Source: Axinella damicornis (taxonomy: Eukaryota; Porifera; Demospongiae; Axinellida; Axinellidae). Taken from it: a stretch of DNA of 64,000 nucleotides. Location of the stretch: positions 434,001 to 498,000 of the forward strand of contig OZ007514.1 in assembly GCA_963931865.1 (NCBI GenBank), given 5' to 3'. The notes beneath the pieces are model-generated. The model saw only the letters and a program-made list of their open reading frames with translations. It made no database searches and had not been told where the DNA came from. The translations under genes were made by a program, and so were the position numbers. Below are positions 34,466 through 43,586 of the stretch, piece by piece. The first letter of the stretch is position 1, and every line of letters starts with the position of its first letter.

Positions 34466-37400
34466 GAGATACATCATGAGCTTGTAAGTGTACTACATGT
34501 ATATCTGATGTTGGATGAAGTTGGCACCAACACATCCACCCTACAGCGAGTGAGAAGTCTAAGGAGCTGTTTGATGAGGCAATGACGCACGGATACGTGG
34601 AGGCAAGGGACATTAAAACGCTCATTCTAGGTGCAGCAGGAACAGGAAAGAGTTACACGATCGCCTTAATCATGGACGAGAATCCACCCGCTATCCGCTG
34701 TAGCACACCGTGTGCTACAAGACCAGTTAGAGCAGTGTCGAGGACTAGGGCTGAAAAGAGAGGTAATAAGTTTGTCCGAGTAACCCACGATCAACTTGCA
34801 CAGACTATTGCCGACACATCCACAATGCTTCCATCAAAGCCTTCCTCTGCTGTGAGTGCTAAAACCCCAGCTGGTTCTTCCAGCTCACCCACAGTAGCAG
34901 GTACCTCAAAGCTACAAACTGGTCCTCCAGAGCACACAACAGCACACCCACCTTCCACTAAAGAGAGTTCGAGTACAACCCATGAAAAATTGTCTACTGT
35001 TGCAGAAGATGAACTACTTCGACGCATTGAGATGTCGCCAGATGCACACCACGCAAAGAAGGCCTTCAAACGAGATCGAATAAGTCTGATTGACACTGGG
35101 GGGCAGCCTCAGTTTCATGAGGTCCTCCCCATATTCATGAGAGGCACTTCAGCCACTATGTTTGCAATCAGGCTCGATGAGAGTCTTAGCACCCACCCAC
35201 TGATTGAGTACTTCGACGACAATGGCCATCGTGTTGGTGTCCCTTATCGCTCAGCTTTCACCAACGAACAAATTCTGAGATACTGCATGCGAGTAACACA
35301 GTCCCAGACATCCCAGTCTGAGGAAGGCCTCTGCCCTAGCGCAATCTTCATAGGGACCCACAAGGATCTGGAGGACAAGTGCCCTGAATCAAGGGAAGAG
35401 AAGAATCGGAAGATTCATGATATCACTGATATGCTCCTTCCTGAAGTTCAGAAGGATGTCATCTACTGTGGGGAAGGTTTGAAGGAGCTCATTTTCCCGT
35501 TGAATGCCAAACACCCCGGGCCTCAGGAGCGAGAGTTTGCTGCAGAGATACGGAGAGTGATAGTGGAAAGATCACGTGTGAAACCAAAGCAAATCCCACT
35601 GCGATGGTACGCCCTTGAGCTTGCACTTGAGAAGCGGATGCTGGAACTCGGGCGAGGTGTGCTCAGCAAAACTGAGTGCTTTGCAGTAGCTCAAAGATAT
35701 CACTTCGATGAGCAGTCATTTGAGGAAGCTTTGAAGTACCTTGACAGTCTTAACATTCTGTTCTACTACAAGGACGTGCTTCCCGACGTCATCTTTTGTG
35801 ATTCCCAGGTGCTCCTTGACAAGATATCAGAATTAGTAGAGCACATCCACAGGTTGAAGACAGATCCAAGTCAACACAGAGCAGCCGAAGGCAACCTCCG
35901 TCAGTTTCGTGATCAGGGAATCGTGACCCTAGAACTCCTCAGCAAGCCGGAGTTTTCAAGACATTACGTTCCAGGCCTCTTTGGTCCTGTCCAGCTGCTG
36001 AAGCTTTTCACGAAGCTGCTCATAGTGTCCCAGATCAGTGAGGAAGAGTACCTGATGCCTTGTCTTCTACCAGCAACAGAGGAGCCCTCTGTTCTCTCTC
36101 CAAGCAGCAGTGTCCCTTCCCTGCTGTTTTACTTTCCCCACAGTCCTCCAGTTGGAGTGTACTGTGGTCTTGTAGCGTACCTCCTTTCTCGTGCCAAATG
36201 GAAGCTGCTCTTTGAGCCTCACACTAAATCTCCAGCCAAAGTTAACCGAAACACTGTCGAGTTTGAAGTCCCCGGAGATCTTCCTGGAAGTATCACTCTC
36301 ACTGATTCTTTCTCAAGCCACTTTCAAGTGAGCATTCAACTTCCACGAGATGTCGCTTCAGAGCTGTGCCGAGAAGTGTGTCCACAAATTCGGGGATCGA
36401 TCATTGCCGGATTACGCAGTGCATCGAGCACACTACACTACAATAATTCCGTGCCGCAGGAAGCCTTCTTCTGTTCAGGTGAACACAGTTCTACTGATTC
36501 TGCTACCGCACGCATGCACGTCGCCACAGTTGAACGCAAACGTAGGTGGACGACATGCACTGTGAATCGAAGGGTCTGCAGCAGACTGACACAGGATCAC
36601 ATGGTCTGGTTCCCTCAGACTTCTACTACAAGTGGTACGTGTTGTAGTGATGAGATCTGAGTGCATGGTGATTTCCAGACTTGGATAGTGTTGTTTTGTG
36701 ATTTGGGCTCATTTAGCCTCATTTAGCCTCATTTAGCCTCTCCTGTTTCTCTTTGGAACGCACTTCTCACCTCTTCACCTTCACAGAAAAACTGTCTGAG
36801 CTGAAACTTTCACCACCTGCTGTGAAGGACACGATTGCCATCCTCGGTACGTTATATATTGAAATGGTATACCTATAATTTGATGTGCAGTGACATTAGG
36901 TGCTAACTGCACTGTCTGGATGTAGAATGTATTGTTACATGTGTTTACATATTCCACAGGTACACCTCCTCCCTCTGATGTAGCTAGCCAACCACCTGCC
37001 ACGGTCTGCAGTCCCAGAGGATCTGGAGCCATCACCACTGGTACGCATGACATATATAGATGTGAATAAGATTTTGTGCTGGAATTGTCATGGGGAAAAG
37101 TATAGCTGCAAATACAATGTCATGTGGTTTCAAAGACTATTGAGTGGCACCTGTCCAAACGTGTTTCTCTCTGGGTGCTTTTCCTTGTGGTGATCATGTG
37201 GTATTCTGTATGGCCCATGTTCCCATCCAGGTATCGATGATCTGATGGACATCGGCGACTACCTAGTGAACCTGAAGAAGGACCAGATCTTCAGACTAGG
37301 ACTGGTGTTAGGACTCCGTGCGGTTCCCACTCTGGATATCATGAAGGACTCACCGACCTTCCTCTACGACATGCTGACTGGATGGCTGCAAGGGCAGGAC

Positions 37401-37934
37401 AACGTTGGCAGGAGGGGAGGCCACACGTGGGGAGCTTTGGTGAAAGGACTCAGGCACCCGTCAGTTGCCCAGAATGAGACTGCGGACAGAATTCAGAGTG
37501 AGAAGTTGCACTGATTCTGTGATTTGATTTGTGCTAGAAATATCCATCTCACTTATGACTTCATGATTTTGCATAATATTCATCACTTTCTGAATGTACC
37601 ACAGAGATGATTATGGTAGGACATGTAACTAGAAGTGAGTCCGTTCACAACATTTCAGAAACGCAATATTTCACTTAATAATATTTTGCACACTATTTCA
37701 CAAACCATACAGTATTTCACATCATCTTATGTAAAATAATATTTTGTACCAGTGTATGTTTGTACATGTATGTGTATATGAACCATTTCTGAAGTATATA
37801 TAACCACTTGCCCAGTCTCCCTGTCACGAGAACTGCCAACGCTGGATGTGCTGCATGACGGATGCAGTGAATGGGCCGGTGTCTGCACCGGAACAATGAT
37901 GGCGCTGGTTCTGTCTCTGTGCATGCATATCTGA
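24794..37934 (+). CDS. Multi-Death-domain ROCO-like GTPase, copy 2 (9 predicted exons)
   Basis: Predicted exons: 24794-24815, 26641-26946, 30215-30481, 32154-32423, 34547-36634, 36787-36846, 36960-37040, 37231-37497, 37816-37934. Total 3480 nt, about 1159 residues, open throughout. Same plan as copy 1 but with three N-terminal Death-like domains, because only one copy of the second Death exon is present. Death domain 1 is 11 residues longer than in copy 1 and resembles copy 3. The GTPase exon is almost the same as copy 1. The residue after the P-loop GKS is Tyr instead of His. The gene looks intact and is probably the most regular member of the array. The domain role is family knowledge; biological function in this organism is unknown. 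Confidence 0.82.
25180..25234. mobile_element. Palindromic mini-element, site b, unit 2
   Basis: Same insertion as at 6515, with gagtgcatg on the left and gagtgcatg on the right. Confidence 0.85.
26641..26946 (+). CDS. Death-domain exon 1, copy 2
   Basis: Acceptor ccacttcag, donor GTAAGT, 102 codons, phase 1-1. Contains the 11-residue loop missing from copy 1 (after RLLPSEYN) and ends with EPSWRRIIWELDWANE. It is more like the copy 3 exon than the copy 1 exon. Confidence 0.78.
27618..27676. mobile_element. Palindromic element, 59 bp (site c, unit 2)
   Basis: Flanked by a perfect 9-bp duplication acccacaag (27609-27617 and 27677-27685). Confidence 0.85.
30215..30481 (+). CDS. Death-domain exon 2, copy 2
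   Basis: 89 codons, phase 1-1, donor GTGCGT. Reads DPTLTVEKVTEVMGEVG and PDASWERLASALYFRG. It resembles exon 2a of unit 1 in the loop (VWGLLGVP) and exon 2b in helix 5, and its upstream flank mixes features of both, suggesting recombination between the two unit-1 type exons. Confidence 0.78.
30576..30668. mobile_element. Palindromic element, site d, unit 2
   Basis: 93 bp, same site after Death exon 2; the right flank has decayed to cgcttgtct. Confidence 0.82.
32154..32423 (+). CDS. Death-domain exon 3, copy 2
   Basis: 90 codons, phase 1-1. The acceptor context cccag|CTGACC shows which AG is used: reading ADPTLTTDNL from G|CT. Ends SSWKEVGTKLQKMGLHQLAN, then NYVRG across the donor. Confidence 0.78.
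33398..33943. mobile_element. Longer element of the palindromic family, about 546 bp (site e, unit 2)
   Basis: Same insertion as at 15074. Flanks accagttgc (33389-33397) and gccagctgc (33944-33952) look like a diverged 9-bp duplication when compared with unit 3. Confidence 0.65.
34434..34464. repeat. Poly-G tract before the GTPase exon, unit 2
   Basis: About 31 G, 83 bp before the GTPase exon acceptor; unit 3 has only seven G at this site and unit 1 none. Confidence 0.9.
34547..36634 (+). CDS. Roc-type GTPase + COR-like exon, copy 2 (696 codons)
   Basis: Same length and motifs as copy 1 (GAAGTGKS, DTGGQ, THKD). I count seven amino-acid changes from copy 1 across the aligned part, including T to A before the first beta strand, H to Y after GKS and R to H in the COR-like part. 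The near identity extends into the following introns, which points to recent duplication or gene conversion with unit 1. Confidence 0.87.
37231..37497 (+). CDS. C-terminal Death-domain exon, copy 2
   Basis: 89 codons, phase 1-1; same HTWGALVKGL and QNETADRI helices as copy 1. It begins G-I-D instead of D-I-D, which fits the exon starting GTATCG after the acceptor catccag. Confidence 0.86.
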
Positions 37935-38694
37935 GGACACTGATGAGCACAGCTCAGGCATGCTTGCAGGCATGACCAATCAGCTAAATAATTAACAGGA
38001 GCTATCCCACCCAGCTGCAACCAAGGGGCCCAAGTCCAGAAGCAGCCATGTTACCTCTGAAACCCTGTCCCTTAATAAGTCTGGCACACCCATGCATGCA
38101 TGTGCTGTGCAGATCCTGAGAAGAGAGCCACAATAATAATGCATGCAGCTCTATAAAGTATATACAGTCAGCTCACAGATAAACACAGTGGTGTATTGTA
38201 CACTGTAAACTTGTTCAGGGGAATGCATGCACTATAACTGACCCTGGCCCTATAACCCATCACCCAACCTCTGCCGGACCAATATTTTGTGTTCCTGGAG
38301 TCTAGCTAGGAGAGTACGCAATTTATCAGCTCACAGAATCAAATACAAAATCAACTCGTAATACACTTGCAAAGGGGAATCCCCTGGAATGCAATAAGGA
38401 AGTACAGAATGTGAATGCATAACATTCATGAGCAAGGAGGTCAAAGGTCAGGTTAGGAGAATGGCAATGTGCATAATCCTCATGACTTGTGGTGATTGGT
38501 TGGAGTGTGTAGGTCCAGAGGTAGTCTGACAGGAGGGGTAAGGAGAGGGACGTCCTCACACCCAGTGCCATGCCACATGCTGTGGGAGGAAGGGGGGAAT
38601 GTCTTACACACACGGAGTGGCACACAGGACTAGTGACCTGCTGATATACACAACAGGAGGGAGTGTGGAACTACTGACCATTCTCATCTCCCTC

Positions 38695-38797
38695 TAGCCT
38701 CGTACTGAAGCATTCTCACCCCAGAGTTTGTTGCTTGCAGTCACTTTAATACTGCACGCAACAAACACTGGGGTGAGAAGGCCTGGGTATGAGGCTA
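38695..38797. mobile_element. Palindromic element, 103 bp (site g, unit 3)
   Basis: Ends tagcctcg and tgaggcta, with long inner arms around tgttgcttgcagtcacttta. Flanked by a perfect 9-bp duplication atctccctc (38686-38694 and 38798-38806). Confidence 0.85.
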
Positions 38798-39783
38798 ATC
38801 TCCCTCCCAGTCAGGAATCTCATCCCATTACCAATGGTGATGATATACCCCATGCGCTCAGTAATTTAAGAGATTGGCTGGGGACCTCAGAATTCCTTCC
38901 CTACAAATTTTGCTGGGTGTTGAAGGCTTGAAGCTGGTCGGTGCCTGCAGGTACTCAAGCAAGAACCAAAGAATTCATTTTATTTTAATGTCTTGAGGGT
39001 GTGACTTTAGACACCCAGACTTCCACGAAACCTGGCACAAAACAGCCATTACACATGACCTGAGACTGGGATGTGTGCTCTCTGGTGGGGCTCCACCAGG
39101 AGGGTGGACTTACTCAGCCTATATCATCAGTGTGGTAACTAGATCCATGTATGGGCAGCTGCACACAACAAATAGCACTGTTTCATAGCCTGCAGTCATT
39201 TGTATTCACAGCCATCTCTACCCAGTCCGAGATACCACCTGCGGTATAACACTGTGCGACCGCTGTATCTTCTGGGGTAGGTGTAGTTCCCTTACCTTAA
39301 CATGACTGTTCATCCTGGGCCGGAGCTTGTCTGCATGTACACACCTCCTTCCTCCTCCTCCTGCCATTCAAGCCAGCAACACAGCCGCCATTGTCCACAG
39401 AGGAGCAGTTGGCACTGATGTCCTCAACTGTGTGTATGGATGTCAACAACAGAGCTGGTCCATACACAGCATCCAAACACACACACACACGACCATGAGG
39501 GGTCAATTCCTGGCTAGCTACACAGTGTGAAACTGAATGTATGATCTGGAGGTACCTTGATACTGCACTGACAGCTTCCGGTGGTACTGGGCACTAACAT
39601 GTTGTGCACTAACTTCCAGCTGATAATATTACACACAGTCAGTCCTTGTCCCAGTTAGCTAGATAGTGAACAAGCTTGTTGACAGTAACATGTTCCAGCA
39701 ATCAAACACCACGGCTACTATCTATTTCACAACCTATATAATGGCCATCCCTGAATAGTAGTAGCAGTTGGTGTGACAGTCAG

Positions 39784-39829
39784 TAGCCTCGTTCCCAGGC
39801 TCTCATTCTCGTGCCTGGGAATGAGGCTA
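39784..39829. mobile_element. Palindromic mini-element, site a, unit 3
   Basis: Same insertion as at 1806, with gacagtcag on both sides. Confidence 0.85.
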
Positions 39830-39842
39830 GACAGTCAGGACG

Positions 39843-40256
39843 ATGCGAATCATGATGTCACAATATGGGGCTGAAGCAAAACTTCAAGCTGAGCCGTTGC
39901 TTTGCTACAAGCAGTACGTACATGCTTCCAAGCCATTGCTTTGCTACAAGTGGTACAAACACACTTCCAATCCATTTCCACATTCTCTTCCAGTCAGTCA
40001 CTCGCCCAAAATGCCAAACTTTGCTGGACAGTTCTTGGGGTACCTAACCAACAATCTCTTCTCCGCTCTTCACACCTGCAGCACAACATTCCTGTCACGA
40101 GGTTGTTCACGTGCTACTGGAATAGTAGCTGTGACCACTGAACAAAGGCAGCGTGTGATCACGGAAGTACAGCAGTTCTTGGAACACGTATGCTGCCGTT
40201 GTTGTAGTCTCGGCCCCAGACCCAAAACCCCAGCGCGGATCGCTCCCCGCGCGTGA
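39843..40256 (+). other. Conserved open block, unit 3 (interrupted by element h)
   Basis: As at 1887; the palindromic element at 40205 cuts the frame. Confidence 0.3.
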
Positions 40257-40306
40257 TACTAGATGCGATCCGTGCTGGGGTGGGTTTGGGTCTGGGACCG
40301 AGACTA
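40205..40306. mobile_element. Palindromic element, 102 bp (site h, unit 3)
   Basis: tagtctcggccccagaccca and its complement. Perfect 9-bp duplication ccgttgttg (40196-40204 and 40307-40315). Units 1 and 4 have the empty site tgctgccgttgttgtggagg. Confidence 0.88.
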
Positions 40307-40357
40307 CCGTTGTTGTGGAGGGTGTCCTGAAGGACATGCAGCTAGCTACGTACAATG

Positions 40358-40557
40358 NNNNNNNNNNNNNNNNNNNNNNNNNNNNNNNNNNNNNNNNNNN
40401 NNNNNNNNNNNNNNNNNNNNNNNNNNNNNNNNNNNNNNNNNNNNNNNNNNNNNNNNNNNNNNNNNNNNNNNNNNNNNNNNNNNNNNNNNNNNNNNNNNNN
40501 NNNNNNNNNNNNNNNNNNNNNNNNNNNNNNNNNNNNNNNNNNNNNNNNNNNNNNNNN
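40358..40557. other. Assembly gap (200 N)
   Basis: Exactly 200 N. Neighbouring sequence lines up with about 2255-2885 of unit 1 and 57637-58297 of unit 4, so about 640-660 bp should be here, including the inverted-repeat element, the poly-C tract and the WDR70 C-terminal-type exon. Confidence 0.97.
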
Positions 40558-41137
40558 TGTGTTGAGTGTATAATTATAGACATACTACTACATTAGTAAA
40601 TTTGTGTGTGCAACGGTAAGAGAATACTAGAGATTACTAGAGAATACTAGAGATTACTAGAGAATACAAGAGATTACTAGACAATACTAGAGTTCTCTAC
40701 GACTAATAGTAAATTCTAGAGATCACTAGAGACTGGAGATTACAAGAGATTACTGGAGATTACAAGAGATCACTGGATAAAACTTACCAATCATATGAGC
40801 CTGTTTATCCTGGGGCGCCAGCAAGCAGAGAAATGTGATCCCTGTCAAAGATACATGTACAACTTATGACTTCATGCAGCCTTGTAAGTTGAAGGAAAGC
40901 ACACATGCACATCACTGGTAGAGATGGGCAGTAATCAAATGTACCATTTTTTCAGTTTTAGCTCCCACTATTACACAGCAAAGGATATTTGGTTCAAAAC
41001 AACACTACTGGAGATGTACACCCCTGTGCATTCCCAGCAGCTACTAGAATGGCATCTCCAGTGGTGCTGTACTGCAGAGAGCAGATCTGGTGGCTGCAGA
41101 GAGAGAATACACTCGGCACACACACTCATTGGATAGG

Positions 41138-41452
41138 AGAGATTACTGGAGATTTCTAGTTTACTGGAGTTACTATAGTTTACTAGAGATTACTAGAGAT
41201 TACTAGAGTTTACTAGAGATTACTAGCGATTACTAGAGTTTACTGGAGATTACTAGAGTTTACTAGAGATTACTAGAGTTTACTAGAGATTACTAGAGTT
41301 TACTAGAGATTACTAGAGATTACTAGAGTTTACTAGAGATTACTAGCGATTACTAGAGTTTACTACAGATTACTAGAGTTTACTAGAGATTACTAGAGTT
41401 TACTAGAGATTACTTTACTAGAGATTGCTAGAGTTTACTAGAGATTACTGTA
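41138..41452. repeat. Minisatellite, unit 3
   Basis: Same motif, longest array of the four units (about 315 bp). Confidence 0.9.
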
Positions 41453-42672
41453 GAGTAGTCCTAACAGCTGATGATCCCACACCACATCCCTTGATGCACA
41501 TTAGTCTTACAATCCACCAATGTAATATGGACAGGAGCACATGAGCCGCCGAAGGTGGTGAAGGAGCGTCATCCACTGTGAGTGATATGGACTAGACCAC
41601 CATGGCCATCCCTTCCAACTGAAGGCTGTGACTACGTGTGGACTTACCTGGCACACGGCCGGATGGTCCTGAAGGATTGGAGAGAGGAGTCCATTCCTGC
41701 AAAGTCCCACAACCTCACATCATAGTCATATCCTCCAGTCACCACCCTCGCTCCTGAGGGATCCATGGCTAGTGCTGACACCTGCAATAGACATTCCTCC
41801 ACATGCAATGCCAGCTAACTTTCCAGTAGAGAGTTGATATACAAACGTTTGAAAACTCACAGGCTTACTTCCGTGTTCAAGAGTCACCTCGTGAGAGACT
41901 GGGAACTTCTTGTAAAACTCCTGAGAACACAATAACGTCTCATTGCATGTCTAGACCACCCAGGGCTCCCCCCCACTTACCTCTCCTTCCTCCCCCTCCT
42001 CCCCCTCCTCCTCCTCCTCCTCTTCGTCAATTTCATGTGATTGGGTCCTGACAGAAGAATCCTATGAAGACAGGATTCAAAGAGAAGTTGCTCTGTCTCC
42101 CACTTCTGCCCAACACCATACTGCTCACTCGCCATTAGTACGTACCTTGTATCCAGGTGGGAGGGGTGGACCAACCACCTCACTGTCACTGCTGTCACTG
42201 TCAACATCTCCACCCTCTCCTCCTCCTCCTCCTCCTCCCCCTTCCCTCACTTCCTCCACCCTCCACACCAACCTCTGCCCCCTCCAGTTTCTGCTTCGCT
42301 GAGGACAAAAGAAGATACACATGATACAAAAAGAGAGCAACTGTGAATGAAGTGAGTGACCCCACCCACTCCAAGAGAGGTACTGAGAGGAATGGACCTC
42401 CTCCCACCTGAGGTTTGCTGGGAGTACTCTCTGGCAGTCCTTCTTGTCTCCTGGAAGATCTTCTCCACATCAAACTTCATCGCTGTCTTCCTACCTGGTG
42501 GGGGAGGACACCTCATGAAAGAACAGCCACACCACTTCAAGCACACAACTGCACTGACAAGATTTACATGTTCACAATATTCAAGTGGATGTCACTGGGA
42601 CTAAAGGAGACAAGGACCCTTCAATAGGTGATGGTGCAGCTTAACCTAGATGGCTAAATCTCCTTCAAGGCA

Positions 42673-42695
42673 GGGGGGGGGGGGGGGGGGGGGGG
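42673..42695. repeat. Poly-G tract, unit 3
   Basis: About 23 G, same site as 5472. Confidence 0.9.
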
Positions 42696-43062
42696 CACAC
42701 TGTAGTCACAACTGCACGTGTGGGGTCAACGGTCAAGGTGGGCTTTAAGCAGCTAGTCAACAATCAAAAACTCTTCAGCATTTCCAGCTTTATACATGAT
42801 CCTGTTTCACAATATTAGGTGATGTCATTTGTGTACATATATCCAGTGCTCTGTGTGTCTGTATATTGAGTAGTATATACGTAGAAACGGTATAGCTGCC
42901 TGGATACTATATATGTACACGGCGTACAGCCATGAATGATGCTCAGAATGTAGCCCTCAGTCATGACTCTACTGCCACCTCAAGATGACATGCAGTTCAG
43001 ATCTACCCTTGCAGGTCTTACCAAAGCCAGAGAACCCCTGCAACATCCTCCTCTTCACTCAT

Positions 43063-43586
43063 CTCAGACTTACAGAGCACAACTTCCACTCCCGTTCCCG
43101 TTCTCCAGATCACAGCACCCTAGCATGCAGTAGTCTCGCGGGGCCAGACCCACACGGAAGGGAGGGTCTGGTCAAGTTACAATTAGCAATTTGTTCTTGA
43201 CACCCCAGGTTTCTGGGAATTTGGTATGCAATCAAGCTGCATAATTAATACTACAAAGCTAATCTGTAAGATTATTCACAGTTCACACCTTGTACTATGC
43301 AAGTCGAGTTACGTAACAATCAAAACCGTAGCGGTTAACAGGTACTTGAAGAACGGTCTGTGCTGACTGCGCAGAACAAGAGTGTCATTGTAACTTGACC
43401 AGACCCTCCCTTCCGTGTGGGTCTGGCCCCGCGAGACTAAGCATGCAGGGCGAGGCTGCAAGGTTGTGAGTAGACCCCTGCTCGTTAAGTGACACGCCCC
43501 CATCTTTGAAAAACAGCGTGACTGATGATGACTTGATGAAGCAAAGAGCGAGACTACCTGCTCCTCCGTGACCCCAAACGAGTGGA
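43063..43586. promoter_or_regulatory. Shared head-to-head upstream region, unit 3, interrupted by a palindromic element
   Basis: 524 bp, of which 309 bp are a transposon (43131-43439) plus one 9-bp target duplication. Without them the spacing is about 206 bp, as in the other units. The insertion lies on the WDR70 side, leaving the cacgccccc and gatgatgactt stretches near the plus-strand gene. Confidence 0.45.
43131..43439. mobile_element. Palindromic-end element, 309 bp (site i, unit 3 promoter region)
   Basis: Inverted arms of more than 50 bp (tagtctcgcggggccagacc...) around a unique centre. Perfect 9-bp duplication agcatgcag (43122-43130 and 43440-43448). Sits between the two head-to-head genes, only in unit 3. 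Confidence 0.88.

Larger units (their letters stand above)
19849..38158. repeat. Tandem segmental duplication, unit 2 (about 18.3 kb)
   Basis: Second copy. Its GTPase exon is nearly identical to that of unit 1 (I count seven amino-acid differences in about 692 aligned residues), and it shares with unit 1 several transposon insertions that unit 3 lacks. Between 27903 and about 29870 it carries extra sequence resembling the 10200-11050 region of unit 1, but only one Death-domain-2 exon. Confidence 0.9.
41024..43062 (-). pseudogene. Truncated WDR70-like fragment, copy 3 (frameshifted, donor lost)
   Basis: Exons: 43022-43062, 42408-42494, 42146-42298, 41981-42061, 41861-41920, 41648-41781, and about 41024-41093. 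Exon 1 has lost 8 nt, destroying the MGFSGFG motif and the frame. Exon 3 has the same 153-nt frame-breaking length as copy 2. The donor after exon 7 is changed from GT to GG (aca cccctg on the plus strand). Exon 6 itself is intact and keeps VRLWDFAGMD. The C-terminal-type exon would fall in the assembly gap. Confidence 0.77.
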
